A stretch of 15,226 nucleotides of DNA, from positions 1-15,226 of the forward strand of contig JAWXUO010000046.1 in NCBI GenBank assembly GCA_044426355.1. The letters are read 5' to 3'. The notes under the pieces were generated by a model. That model saw only the letters and a list, made by a program, of their open reading frames with translations, did not search any database and was not told the origin of the DNA. Below, in pieces: positions 6,369-14,388 of the stretch. Position 1 is the first letter of the stretch; each line of letters starts with the position of its first letter. The position numbers and the translations under genes were made by a program. Source of the DNA: CAYJLC01 sp044426355 (GTDB lineage: Bacteria; Bacillota; Clostridia; Oscillospirales; Butyricicoccaceae).

Positions 6369-6715
6369 ATTAAAAATAAACTCCTAACCCCACTGTATAC
6401 TATCATTACACCTAAAAATCTTTTAAGCCATATCATAGGCATTTTTTTAAAGATTTTTCCCGAAATAATGCCACCTACAAACCCACCTATCAAAAAAGGC
6501 ACAGCTAAAGCTATATCTAAGGTATCGTTTATTGCATAAATTATCGCAGAAACTATCGAAAGTGGCAAAATTATTGAAACCGATGTCGCCATTGCAATAT
6601 CATCTTCTATTTTTGCCCATTTTGTAAAAAGTGGTACTAAAATCATTCCACCACCTGCTCCAAAAAATCCATTTGCAAGCCCTGAAAGTCCACCAATTAT
6701 TAAAAATTTAACCAA
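6365..6715 (-). CDS. TSUP (TauE/SafE) transporter, N-terminal half as a separate gene, TTG start
   Basis: The 116-residue membrane protein carries the first TSUP repeat: LIIGGLSGLANGFFGAGGG (5-23), then MILVPLF, ATSVSIILPLS (43-53) and helices to about 110. Neighbouring repeats of normal TSUP proteins are fused in one chain; here they are two genes with an ATGA overlap, so the products probably form a heterodimer. The start is TTG at 6715, chosen because GAGGTG lies 5 nt upstream and the first helix begins directly after it; an in-frame GTG four codons upstream has no spaced site. The ribosome binding site lies in the 3' arm of a 19-bp hairpin (6716-6790), so translation may be controlled. 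The M20 peptidase gene ends 79 nt upstream on the same strand. Confidence 0.85.
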   Translation of the reverse strand: MVKFLIIGGLSGLANGFFGAGGGMILVPLFTKWAKIEDDIAMATSVSIILPLSIVSAIIYAINDTLDIALAVPFLIGGFVGGIISGKIFKKMPMIWLKRFLGVMIVYSGVRSLFLI

Positions 6716-6790
6716 AAAATCACCTCACAAACTGATTATTTCCCAAAATGCTTATTTTAAACATTTTACAACAGTTTATAAGGTGATTTT
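6716..6790 (-). promoter_or_regulatory. Long hairpin covering the TSUP ribosome binding site (attenuator or terminator candidate)
   Basis: Arms at 6772-6790 and 6716-6734 pair over 19 bp in the minus-strand RNA with two G-U pairs; on the plus strand those two positions are A-C mismatches, so the structure belongs to the operon transcript. The 37-nt loop contains a smaller AAAATG/CATTTT stem. The 3' arm contains the GAGGTG of the TSUP gene and runs straight into six T, the last two being the TTG start. It can therefore act as an intrinsic terminator after the M20 gene, as a block on TSUP translation, or both. Confidence 0.6.
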
Positions 6791-6794
6791 ATTT

Positions 6795-8024
6795 TTAACC
6801 GTGCATTTTTATAAAAGTTTTATAAAAATCCACTGCTTTTTCAAATGATTTTACGCTGATACACTCGTTATCCGTGTGCATTCTTTTAGCTATTTTTGTT
6901 TCTAGCTCCATTGGCATAAAGCGAAGAACAACATCACAAATTTCTTGATAATATGATGCATCTGTTCCCCCTGCCATTAGCGTTGGAACAACTATAGCAT
7001 CATCAAATTTTTCTTTGATTAATTTTTCTATTTCCTTGTAGTAAAAAGAATTAAAATCTGTAACTAATCCATTGTTAAATTTTGCTGATACAATTTCAAA
7101 CTGCAAATCAAGACCTTTTGTCAATTCTTTGATGTAGTTTATAACACTTTCTTTTTCTTCGCCCGGTAAAAGTCGAATATCGCAAGTTACGCTCGCTTTA
7201 TTCGGTAAAATATTCGGTGCAGATGACGCTTCAGTCATAGTCGGTGCGATTGTATTTCTTACTAGTGGAATATATTTTTCCTCAAAATTTTCCACAAGCT
7301 TTGGATAACTTTCGCCTAAAACTGCTTTATACTGCGAAACTAAAGGTATCATTTTTGTAGGCATAGGGTTTTCTTCAATAGCGATAATAGCTTTTGCTAT
7401 GCGATATAAACCTGTTTTTGAAGAAATTCCAGCAGCGTGACCACCTTTATCAGGAGCAATTAGCTTTAATCTTAAAATATTTTTTTCTGCAAGAGCAATT
7501 GTTGCATATTTTCTATCAGGTAAAAAATCTGTGTCTACATGTCCACCCTCGTCTAAAACTAAATCTAGTTTTACACCTTGTGCTTTCAACATTTCTACAA
7601 TTTTATTTGCTCCATTTGCCCCACCGATTTCTTCATCATGCCCAAAAGCAAAATAAATTGTATTTTTCGGAGTAAAACCCTCTGCAAATAGGTTTTCCAT
7701 CGCACTTAGTAGCCCTATAACCACGTTTTTGCAGTCAATTGCACCTCGTCCATATAAAAAACCATCTTCTATAACGCCACCATAAGGAGGGTAATCCCAG
7801 CTTTCTTCGTTAACAGAAACCACGTCCATATGTCCACAAAACATGATAGTTTTGCCTGTTCCGTGAATTTTGAAAAGCAAACTGCCATTTACAACCGTTT
7901 TTTCCATGTTTTTATGCACTAAAGGAAAAGCTTTTTCTAAAAACTTGTGTAGTTTTGGCATATTTTCTTCATTTACATCACGTGTTGTTTGTATTTTTAT
8001 CGCTTCTACTAAATTTTCTATCAT
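6795..8024 (-). CDS. M20 family metallopeptidase (dizinc carboxypeptidase/deacylase type)
   Basis: The 409-residue protein has the metal-site motifs of the M20/M25/M40 family: GHMDVV (64-69) with His65 and catalytic Asp67, GRGAIDCK (92-99) with bridging Asp97, HDEEIGG (129-135) with the Glu pair, LDEGG (157-161) and the late His383 in RMHTDNE. A dimerisation domain lies between about 190 and 310. HDEE and LDEGG resemble carboxypeptidase S and aminoacylase-like members, but the substrate (dipeptide, N-acyl amino acid or other) cannot be told from sequence. It is probably cytosolic, with no signal peptide. The ATG overlaps the ribF stop by 4 nt (ATGA) with AAGGAG 8 nt upstream, so it belongs to the long operon. 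A strong hairpin begins 4 nt after its stop. Confidence 0.92.
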   Translation of the reverse strand: MIENLVEAIKIQTTRDVNEENMPKLHKFLEKAFPLVHKNMEKTVVNGSLLFKIHGTGKTIMFCGHMDVVSVNEESWDYPPYGGVIEDGFLYGRGAIDCKNVVIGLLSAMENLFAEGFTPKNTIYFAFGHDEEIGGANGANKIVEMLKAQGVKLDLVLDEGGHVDTDFLPDRKYATIALAEKNILRLKLIAPDKGGHAAGISSKTGLYRIAKAIIAIEENPMPTKMIPLVSQYKAVLGESYPKLVENFEEKYIPLVRNTIAPTMTEASSAPNILPNKASVTCDIRLLPGEEKESVINYIKELTKGLDLQFEIVSAKFNNGLVTDFNSFYYKEIEKLIKEKFDDAIVVPTLMAGGTDASYYQEICDVVLRFMPMELETKIAKRMHTDNECISVKSFEKAVDFYKTFIKMHG

Positions 8025-8920
8025 AACTTATGCTCCTTAAAATATTCTATAGTTTGGTTTATATTTTCATTTATAGTATTTTTTAAATCATCAATATCTG
8101 CAAATTTTTTCTCATATCGTAGAAAATCTAAAAATTCCACCGTTGCAATTTTGCCGTAAACATCTTCGTCAAAATCTAAGATATGTGCTTCTACTACTAT
8201 GTTTTCATCTTCTAAAAAAGTAGGTACAGTTCCTACATTCGTCACTGCTTTATATTTTTTTTCGTCTATAGTTACACAGCTAACATACACGCCATTTGCA
8301 GGTTTTTGCATATTTTTTGGAAAATCTAAATTGATAGTTCGAACGCCGATAGTTCTTCCAATTTTTCGTCCATGCTTAACTTCTCCAGAAACTAGAAAAT
8401 TATGTCCAAGCAAGTGATTTGCTTTTTTAATATCGCCTTTTTCAATGAATTTTCGAATATTCGTCGAGCTTACTCGCTCATTTTCTATAAATACTTCGTC
8501 TATTTTATCATATCCAATATTCTGCTCCATACACAACTTCTCAAGCTTTTCTGCATTCCCACAGCCTTTATATCCAAATATAAAATCTGCTCCTGTAACA
8601 ATATGGCATGCGTTAAATTCGTTTATCAATACATCTTTTACAAAAGTATCCCAAATTATTTTTGCATGTTCTTCGTTAAAATCCCAAAAAATAACTTCGT
8701 CTACACCACTATATTGTTTTATATGGTCTTCTCTTGCATCAATGCTACAAAGCATTGGTATTTCTTTTTTTAAAACTACCGTATCTGGGTGTTTACTAAA
8801 AGTAAAAACTGTTGATATGCAGTTTTTTTCTTTTGCTTTTTCAAGCACTTTGTCAGTCAAAGCTTTGTGTCCCTTGTGGACACCATCAAAAAAACCGACA
8901 GCTATAACACGTTTTTTCAT
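8021..8920 (-). CDS. ribF: Bifunctional riboflavin kinase / FAD synthetase
   Basis: The 299-residue protein makes FMN from riboflavin and then FAD from FMN, both with ATP. The N-terminal adenylyltransferase domain has GFFDGVHKGH (9-18), the HxGH nucleotide site, and VSSTNIR (150-156). The C-terminal kinase domain begins near 172 and contains ANGVY (208-212) and GTVPTF (230-235). The usual PTAN motif after GRTIG reads RTIN (194-197): Thr195 and Asn197, which position Mg-ATP, are kept, but the Pro and Ala are replaced. I expect activity but this is unusual. AAAGGA lies 5 nt before the ATG, and the gene follows truB by 9 nt. Position after truB is standard in Firmicutes. Confidence 0.95.
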   Translation of the reverse strand: MKKRVIAVGFFDGVHKGHKALTDKVLEKAKEKNCISTVFTFSKHPDTVVLKKEIPMLCSIDAREDHIKQYSGVDEVIFWDFNEEHAKIIWDTFVKDVLINEFNACHIVTGADFIFGYKGCGNAEKLEKLCMEQNIGYDKIDEVFIENERVSSTNIRKFIEKGDIKKANHLLGHNFLVSGEVKHGRKIGRTIGVRTINLDFPKNMQKPANGVYVSCVTIDEKKYKAVTNVGTVPTFLEDENIVVEAHILDFDEDVYGKIATVEFLDFLRYEKKFADIDDLKNTINENINQTIEYFKEHKL

Positions 8921-8929
8921 AATATTCCT

Positions 8930-9832
8930 TTAAAAAAATGCCTTTGTAGGAAAAATTGCTCGTCCACCATCAAAAAGTGAGCGACTTTCCCCTAATATAA
9001 AAAATTCATTATTAAAATATACTGCAACCTCTGTTGAAAACTCCTGTGGAAAACTTTCGCAATCTACATCTCGTGCAAAAGTCCCATTTTTAAGCCTTGT
9101 ATAACCAGTTTCATTTACAAAAACCTTGTGATAATTTGCAAAAACTGAGTCCGTCGGCATTAAAATACTCTCTATTTCGCCATCGTTTGCAAGTTTTTGA
9201 ATTTCATCTAAAGTATATCCTTTGGTATATCCTCCAGATTTTGTTCGTCTAAGTGACGTTAAAGTTGCAATATTTCCTAATTTTTTGCCAATATCAACAC
9301 ATAAAGTTCTAACATATGTACCTCTAGAGCATAAAACACGTATTGCATATTCATTTTCTTCTAAATTGTCTAAATCTAGCATTTCTATTTCAAAAATTTC
9401 AATTTCACGAGCTTTTCGCTCAACTACACCACCATTTCGTGCAATATCATACAGTCTTTGACCGTTTATTTTAACAGCAGAGTACATCGGTGGTGTCTGT
9501 AAAATCTTGCCTTTAAAGTTATCCACAACATTACACACAGTTTCCACAGAAGTTTCCACAGGCTGTGTATTTATAATTTCTCCCCAAATATCCTCGGTAG
9601 TTGTTTCTATACCAAGTTTAAAAGTTGCTACATATTCTTTACACGTTACACCATGAAAATCCGACGCTTTTGTAGCATTTCCTAAAAATATAGGCAAAAT
9701 GCCCGTAGCCATGGGGTCAAGCGTTCCCGAATGACCCATTTTTCGCATTTTTAACATTCCACGCAATTTTGCAATAACATCGTGTGATGTGAAATCCTGT
9801 GGTTTATCTATGATAATTATGCCGTTATACAT
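8930..9832 (-). CDS. truB: tRNA pseudouridine(55) synthase
   Basis: The 300-residue protein isomerises U55 in the T-loop of tRNAs. The catalytic Asp39 lies in GHSGTLDPMATGILP (33-47); downstream are PPMYSAVKINGQRLY (118-132) and CSRGTYVRTLCVDIG (163-177), the other family motifs, and a C-terminal PUA-like segment. Length is normal. The ATG at 9832 overlaps the nrnA stop by 8 nt and has AAGG 9 nt upstream, inside nrnA, which suggests translational coupling. It is the standard neighbour of rbfA and ribF in this operon. Confidence 0.97.
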   Translation of the reverse strand: MYNGIIIIDKPQDFTSHDVIAKLRGMLKMRKMGHSGTLDPMATGILPIFLGNATKASDFHGVTCKEYVATFKLGIETTTEDIWGEIINTQPVETSVETVCNVVDNFKGKILQTPPMYSAVKINGQRLYDIARNGGVVERKAREIEIFEIEMLDLDNLEENEYAIRVLCSRGTYVRTLCVDIGKKLGNIATLTSLRRTKSGGYTKGYTLDEIQKLANDGEIESILMPTDSVFANYHKVFVNETGYTRLKNGTFARDVDCESFPQEFSTEVAVYFNNEFFILGESRSLFDGGRAIFPTKAFF

Positions 9833-10769
9833 AGTTGCAAACCTTAGTTACAGCTTCTATAATTTTTTTCTTTGCATCTTCTACTTTTGTGTTTTTAAAG
9901 GTAACTCCACCTGCACGAAGATGTCCACCACCTCCATATACTCCACAAATTTCTGAAGCACTAAAGTCGCCACTTGATCTACAAGATACTTTTATATCGC
10001 CATTTTCTTGCTCGAAAATGGTAAGTCCTATCAAAACACCTTCTATAGCTCGTGGCAAACTTGCTATAGAGTCTAAATCGTCTGGAGTTGCTCCTATCTC
10101 CTGTACATCTTTTTGCAATATGCAAACGATTGCTACTTCATTATTAAAATAATATTCGATATGTTGGTATACTACTTTTTCTACTTCTATTCTTTGACGT
10201 GTTTTAACATCAAATAGCTCACGATTTATAGGTCCTGCGTCTATATATGTTAAACATTCCCCTGCGATTTTATGCGTGTGAGCTGTTGTATTAGAATATT
10301 TAAAACAGCCTGTATCTGTAGAAATTGCAACATATAAAGATTTTGCTAAATCTGCATTTAATTCAACTTCTAGTTCTAACGCTAGGTCATAAATAATTTC
10401 TGCACAAGCTGCAACATCTACAATTAAATTATTTTTTGCATATCCATCATTAGACAAAAAATGGTGGTCTATGCATAAATCTATATCTTTTTCATATTTT
10501 TTCGCACTTTCAGGAAGTAATTCTGTAGTTGCAAGGTCTGCAGATATAATTTTATCAAATTTAAAATCACTTGGTGCAAGATATGGACTAATAAGCCCCT
10601 CATATCTTGGCGTTATATCTTCATTCGGCAAAATATATGCTGTTTTGTTTATCGCTCTTAAAACCTGACACAAAGCCGACGCAGTACCCGTTGTATCTCC
10701 ATCAGGTTTTTTGTGTGTTAGTATTAAATAATTATCGTTTTCTAGTAAAAATTGCTTAGTTTTCGTCAT
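9825..10769 (-). CDS. nrnA: DHH/DHHA1 phosphoesterase: bifunctional oligoribonuclease / pAp phosphatase
   Basis: The 314-residue protein degrades 2-5 nt RNA fragments and removes phosphate from 3'-phosphoadenosine 5'-phosphate in characterised NrnA proteins. The DHH domain has THKKPDGDT (18-26), SADLA (76-80), the name motif DHH at 101-103 and ISTDTG (149-154), all metal ligands. The DHHA1 domain ends in GGGGHLRAGG (279-288). I chose the ATG at 10769 because AGGAAGGAG sits 9 nt before it. The upstream ATG at 10790 would put that site inside the coding region and adds MRKENKK, which looks like a translated Shine-Dalgarno. The start overlaps the rbfA stop by 14 nt. Its place between rbfA and truB is common in Clostridia. 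Confidence 0.93.
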   Translation of the reverse strand: MTKTKQFLLENDNYLILTHKKPDGDTTGTASALCQVLRAINKTAYILPNEDITPRYEGLISPYLAPSDFKFDKIISADLATTELLPESAKKYEKDIDLCIDHHFLSNDGYAKNNLIVDVAACAEIIYDLALELEVELNADLAKSLYVAISTDTGCFKYSNTTAHTHKIAGECLTYIDAGPINRELFDVKTRQRIEVEKVVYQHIEYYFNNEVAIVCILQKDVQEIGATPDDLDSIASLPRAIEGVLIGLTIFEQENGDIKVSCRSSGDFSASEICGVYGGGGHLRAGGVTFKNTKVEDAKKKIIEAVTKVCNYV

Positions 10770-11136
10770 CTTCTTGTTCTCCTTCCTCATATGGTTTAAT
10801 ATCTAAATCGTTTATAAGTTTAGATATATGTGCACCATACGTTATCGAGTCATCAAGCTTTAAAATAAGTTCAGGAGTGTGACGTAGTTTAATTTTTCTG
10901 CCTAGTTCACGGCGTAAATATCCATTTGCAGAATTTAAAGCTTTCATAACTTCTTTTCCATCAGATTCTGAACCTAAAACGCTTATATATACTGTAGCAA
11001 AACTTAAATCGTTTGTTACTTCGCAATGCGTTATAGACACTAAACCGTTTTGCATACGTGGGTCTTTAACTGTTCTTAAAAGTTCGGATAAAGCTTTTAA
11101 AACTTCTTCATTTATTCTATCTATTCTTTTTGCCAT
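10756..11136 (-). CDS. rbfA: 30S ribosome-binding factor A
   Basis: The 126-residue KH-fold protein helps the late maturation of the 30S subunit near the 5' region of 16S rRNA. Family features visible are RIDRINEEVLKALSELL near the start, VKDPRM (23-28), VSITHCEVTNDLSFATVYISV (38-58), LRRELGRKIKLRHTPEL (73-89) and the closing DDSITYGAHISKLI. The tail is short and acidic. AAGGAG lies 6 nt before the ATG. It is separated from infB by 80 nt, the widest gap in the block, and that gap is mostly one hairpin. No ylxP gene lies between infB and rbfA, unlike in Bacillus. Confidence 0.96.
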   Translation of the reverse strand: MAKRIDRINEEVLKALSELLRTVKDPRMQNGLVSITHCEVTNDLSFATVYISVLGSESDGKEVMKALNSANGYLRRELGRKIKLRHTPELILKLDDSITYGAHISKLINDLDIKPYEEGEQEDDEN

Positions 11137-11160
11137 GATTAACTCCTTCTTAAAATATTA

Positions 11161-11205
11161 GAGCGACCTTTTAGATTGCACTAAGGCAACCACAAAGGCC
11201 GTCTC
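11161..11205 (-). promoter_or_regulatory. Structured hairpin in the infB-rbfA gap
   Basis: The 45-nt segment folds almost completely: GAG/CTC, a one-base bulge, an 8-bp helix containing CCTTT/AAAGG, a 2x2 internal loop, a 6-bp GGTTGC/GCAATC helix and a 6-nt loop. Two positions are G-U on the minus strand but A-C mismatches on the plus strand, so the minus-strand RNA folds better. There is no U-run after it on the minus strand (TAATATTTT), whereas a T6 run follows it on the plus strand at about 11210-11215. It is therefore not a clear terminator for the operon and may be a processing, stability or attenuation element. Confidence 0.55.
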
Positions 11206-11216
11206 TGTGTTTTTTA

Positions 11217-13562
11217 TTATCTTGCTATTTCTTCCATGATATAACACTCAATAATATCGCCTTCTTTAATGTCATTGTAATCTTCTACACCAAGACCACA
11301 TTCGTAGCCAGAAGCTACATCACGAGCATCATCTTTAAAACGTTTTAACGAGTTTAATTTACCTTCGTGGAATACTATACCATCACGAACAACACGCACT
11401 TCTGCATTACGAGATAGTTTACCATCTTGTACATATGCACCTGCAATTGTTCCGACACCAGTTACTCTAAATACTTGACGCACTTCTGCATGACCTAAAA
11501 TAACTTCTTTATATTTAATTTCAAGCATACCTTTCATCGCTGTTTCGATTTCACCGATACAGTCATAAATTATGCTATACATTCTCATATCAACATCTTG
11601 TGCACTTGCTACATCATAAGCTGTTCTTTCAGGACGAACATTGAACCCTACGATAATCGCTCCAGAAGCTGCTGCAAGCATAACATCTGATTCAGATATT
11701 GCACCAACACCTGAGTGAATTACACGAACACGCACGTCTTCTTGGTGTAATTTTTCTAAAGATGCTTTTAGTGCTTCGGCAGAACCATGAACGTCTGCTT
11801 TTACAATTATATTTAAGTTTTTGATAGAGCCTTGTTCTATTTGCGAGAATAGGTTGTCAAGCGTTACTTTTTGAAGTGCATTGTTTTTCGCAGTTTTCAT
11901 GTCTTCTTTACGTTGCTCTACAAGTTCTCTTGCCATTCTTTCGTCTTCTACGCAATAGAATAATTCGCCAGACGATGGAACTTCTGATAAACCGATAATT
12001 TCTACAGGCATAGATGGTCCTGCTTCTTCTAGCTTATTTCCTAAATCATCTGTCATAGCACGAACACGACCTACAGACGTTCCTGCGATGATAATATCGC
12101 CTGATTTTAAAGTACCATTTTGCACTAAAAGTGTTGCAACTGGTCCACGTCCTTTGTCTAGTTTTGCTTCGATAACAGTACCTTTACCTAGACGGTTTGG
12201 ATTTGCTTTTAGTTCTTCTACTTCTGCAGTTAAAAGTACCATTTCTAGTAAATCTTCGATACCTTTACCAAATTTTGCAGAAATTTTACATACAGTTGTA
12301 GAGCCACCCCATTCTTCTGGAACAAGTTCATATTCTGTTAATTGTTGCATAATACGGTCAGGATTTGCACCGTCTTTATCTATTTTGTTTACAGCTACGA
12401 TAATAGGCACTTCAGCAGCTTTTGCATGGTTTATAGCCTCTATAGTTTGTGGCATAATTCCGTCATCTGCTGCAACAACAAGTATTGCAATATCCGTTAC
12501 TTGTGCACCACGAGCACGCATAGAAGTAAACGCTGCGTGTCCTGGAGTATCTAAAAATGTTATTTTATTACCATTGATTTCAGTTTGATATGCACCGATA
12601 TGTTGCGTGATACCACCAGCTTCATCATCTGCAACTTTTGCTTTACGAACTGCATCTAGTAGCGATGTTTTACCATGGTCTACGTGTCCCATTACAACTA
12701 CAACAGGGTCACGAGCGATTAAATCTTCTTGGTTGTCGTCTGTTTCGTCAAACAAACGTTCTTCTATTGTTACAAAAACTTCTTTTTCTACAATTCCGTT
12801 CATTTCTTCAGCTACTATAGATGCTGTATCAAAGTCGATAACTTGAGAAATACTAGCCATAACACCAAGTTTCATAAGCTCTTTTATAACGTCTGCTGCT
12901 GTTCTTTTTAAACGAGAAGCAAGTTCCCCTACAGAAATTTCTTCTGGTATTTGAACACGCACTTTTGTAGCTTTTGTTTTAGCTTGCATTGCAGCTAAAC
13001 GTTTTAAGCGTTCTTGGTCTTCTTGACGTTTTTTATTTTGTCCATAAGGTTTACGAGAATCAGATTTTTTCGTGATTTTTTGCTTACCTTGTTGCATTTT
13101 TGATGCTTTATCTGGAACTAAACTATCCATTTTATCATCATATTTTGCAAGGTTTGTATCACCACTAGAACGTGTGTCTATTACACGAACATTTGGAGTT
13201 TGCACTTCTTCATCTGTTTTTATTGTAATTTTTTCGTCATTATCCTTAGGCGTTGGTTTTAAAATTTGTTGTTTTGGTTTTGGTTTTTGCTTTTTATTTT
13301 CAACTTCTGCTTTTTTCACAGGTTTTTCTTCTTTAACAACAGGTTTTTCTGCTTTAGGTTGTGGTTTTTTCTGTTCTTTTTGACTATCTAGCACCGACGT
13401 AATGTCTTCGACTTGGTTTTCCTTTGTTACTTTTTCTAACAAATAATTTAAAACATCTGAGTCTAGCGTTTGTGCATTAGGACTTACATCTTTTAAAATT
13501 TCTAAAATTTCTTTTTTTGTCATTTTCAAATCTTTAGCTACGTCTTGTATTTTTTGTTTCAT
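11217..13562 (-). CDS. infB: Translation initiation factor IF-2
   Basis: The 781-residue GTPase brings initiator tRNA to the 30S subunit and promotes subunit joining. An IF2_N-type helix set (1-45) is followed by a Lys/Pro/Gln-rich disordered linker (about 60-200) and a second IF2_N domain, ISVGELASRLKRTAADVIKE (209-228). The G domain has GHVDHGKT (292-299), switch I GGITQHIGA (316-324), DTPGH (338-342), NKID (392-395) and SAK (428-430). Domains II-IV follow to the C-terminus with no truncation. GGGGGTG lies about 7 nt before the ATG. ylxQ is 17 nt upstream. The basic linker length is variable in the family and not odd. Confidence 0.98.
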   Translation of the reverse strand: MKQKIQDVAKDLKMTKKEILEILKDVSPNAQTLDSDVLNYLLEKVTKENQVEDITSVLDSQKEQKKPQPKAEKPVVKEEKPVKKAEVENKKQKPKPKQQILKPTPKDNDEKITIKTDEEVQTPNVRVIDTRSSGDTNLAKYDDKMDSLVPDKASKMQQGKQKITKKSDSRKPYGQNKKRQEDQERLKRLAAMQAKTKATKVRVQIPEEISVGELASRLKRTAADVIKELMKLGVMASISQVIDFDTASIVAEEMNGIVEKEVFVTIEERLFDETDDNQEDLIARDPVVVVMGHVDHGKTSLLDAVRKAKVADDEAGGITQHIGAYQTEINGNKITFLDTPGHAAFTSMRARGAQVTDIAILVVAADDGIMPQTIEAINHAKAAEVPIIVAVNKIDKDGANPDRIMQQLTEYELVPEEWGGSTTVCKISAKFGKGIEDLLEMVLLTAEVEELKANPNRLGKGTVIEAKLDKGRGPVATLLVQNGTLKSGDIIIAGTSVGRVRAMTDDLGNKLEEAGPSMPVEIIGLSEVPSSGELFYCVEDERMARELVEQRKEDMKTAKNNALQKVTLDNLFSQIEQGSIKNLNIIVKADVHGSAEALKASLEKLHQEDVRVRVIHSGVGAISESDVMLAAASGAIIVGFNVRPERTAYDVASAQDVDMRMYSIIYDCIGEIETAMKGMLEIKYKEVILGHAEVRQVFRVTGVGTIAGAYVQDGKLSRNAEVRVVRDGIVFHEGKLNSLKRFKDDARDVASGYECGLGVEDYNDIKEGDIIECYIMEEIAR

Positions 13563-13579
13563 ATATTTACACCCCCATA

Positions 13580-14110
13580 TTACTTATTATAAAACTCTTT
13601 ATGTTCTTTTTTATTTTTAAACGATGATTTCTCTTCGCTTTCTTTTCTTGGTTCTTTCGTATTTTTAAACGATGGTTTTTCTTCTTTTTTTGGTCTTGGT
13701 TTTTTTACTCTCTCACGTAAAGGGTCAGCATTTCTTTCTACTCTTTCCATTTTACGCTTTAATTTCAAATCTAAAACCTTAGATACTTCTTCATTTTCTT
13801 TTGATGTTTGCGACAATTTTTTTCCTAAAGAATTTGCAAGTCCTATATCCGTTATCGCAACAACTGCACAAACAGATTTTGAACACGCAACCCCTAGTTC
13901 TTCTTTAGTACAAGGAATTATCATCACTGCAACACCATTATTTTTCGCTACTTGCAAAATCGGTTTTAAGGTTTTTTGAGAACAATCGCTAGAGGCAAGT
14001 ATTAGCCTTGCTTTATTATCTTCTATAGCAGTTAAAACAACATCAGAGCCTGCAATTAGTTTTGATGCTTTTTTACATATGCTAATTGTTCCTAAAATAT
14101 TTTTTATCAA
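13580..14110 (-). CDS. ylxQ: YlxQ, L7Ae-family RNA-binding protein with long basic C-terminal extension, TTG start
   Basis: Residues 1-100 form the L7Ae/L30e-like fold seen in YlxQ: GTISICKKASKLIAGSDVV (7-25), KARLILASSDCS (33-44), ACSKSVCAVVAITD (75-88). This family binds kink-turn RNAs; the target of YlxQ is not settled. Bacillus YlxQ is about 100 residues, but here a charged tail of about 75 residues follows, rich in Lys, Glu and Arg, with two copies of a unit like EEKPSFKNTKE (143-153 and 159-169, the second EEKSSFKNKKE). The start is TTG at 14110, overlapping the rnpM stop by 4 nt, with GAAGGG about 8 nt upstream. The tail is probably disordered and RNA-binding. No stop or frameshift separates it from the L7Ae domain. 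Confidence 0.9.
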   Translation of the reverse strand: MIKNILGTISICKKASKLIAGSDVVLTAIEDNKARLILASSDCSQKTLKPILQVAKNNGVAVMIIPCTKEELGVACSKSVCAVVAITDIGLANSLGKKLSQTSKENEEVSKVLDLKLKRKMERVERNADPLRERVKKPRPKKEEKPSFKNTKEPRKESEEKSSFKNKKEHKEFYNK

Positions 14111-14379
14111 TCAGTTTTCCCTTCCATCTCTTTTGTAAGAGCCTCATATATTTCTTCTGGTATTGAACTTGCAAAAGCACGAGAAATTGCTCTTGATTTT
14201 ATAGCTTTGTTAAGGCAGTTTATGTTATTACAAACATATGCTCCACGTCCAGCACTTTTGCCTGTAAAGTCTAGCGAAATTTCATTTGTAGGGCTTTTTA
14301 CTACTCTAATAAGCGACCTTTTTTCAAAATGCTCTCTGCAACCTAAACATTGGCGTATAGGTACTTTTCTGGATTTCAT
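14107..14379 (-). CDS. rnpM: YlxR family RNA-binding protein (RnpM)
   Basis: The 90-residue protein matches the YlxR family over its whole length: RQCLGC (9-14), RSLIRVV (21-27), the signature GRGAYVC (44-50), and a second Cys pair, so C11, C14, C50 and C55 could bind a metal. The family protein of Bacillus subtilis has been reported to bind the RNase P RNA and modulate its activity, hence the name RnpM. AAGGAGG lies 4 nt before the ATG. It follows nusA by 9 nt and overlaps ylxQ by 4 nt, the standard order. Confidence 0.94.
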   Translation of the reverse strand: MKSRKVPIRQCLGCREHFEKRSLIRVVKSPTNEISLDFTGKSAGRGAYVCNNINCLNKAIKSRAISRAFASSIPEEIYEALTKEMEGKTD

Positions 14380-14388
14380 ATTGCCTCC

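Noticed and set aside
6021..6715. TSUP halves as a frameshifted pseudogene
   Set aside because: Each half is a complete repeat with its own start, and the ATGA overlap is a normal operon junction.
9519..9561. DnaA-box-like cluster (TTATCCACA and two TTTCCACAG)
   Set aside because: It lies inside truB and is explained by codons for the repeated VET and VVDN residues; similar TTTCCACA strings occur in other genes here, with no AT-rich unwinding region or dnaA nearby.
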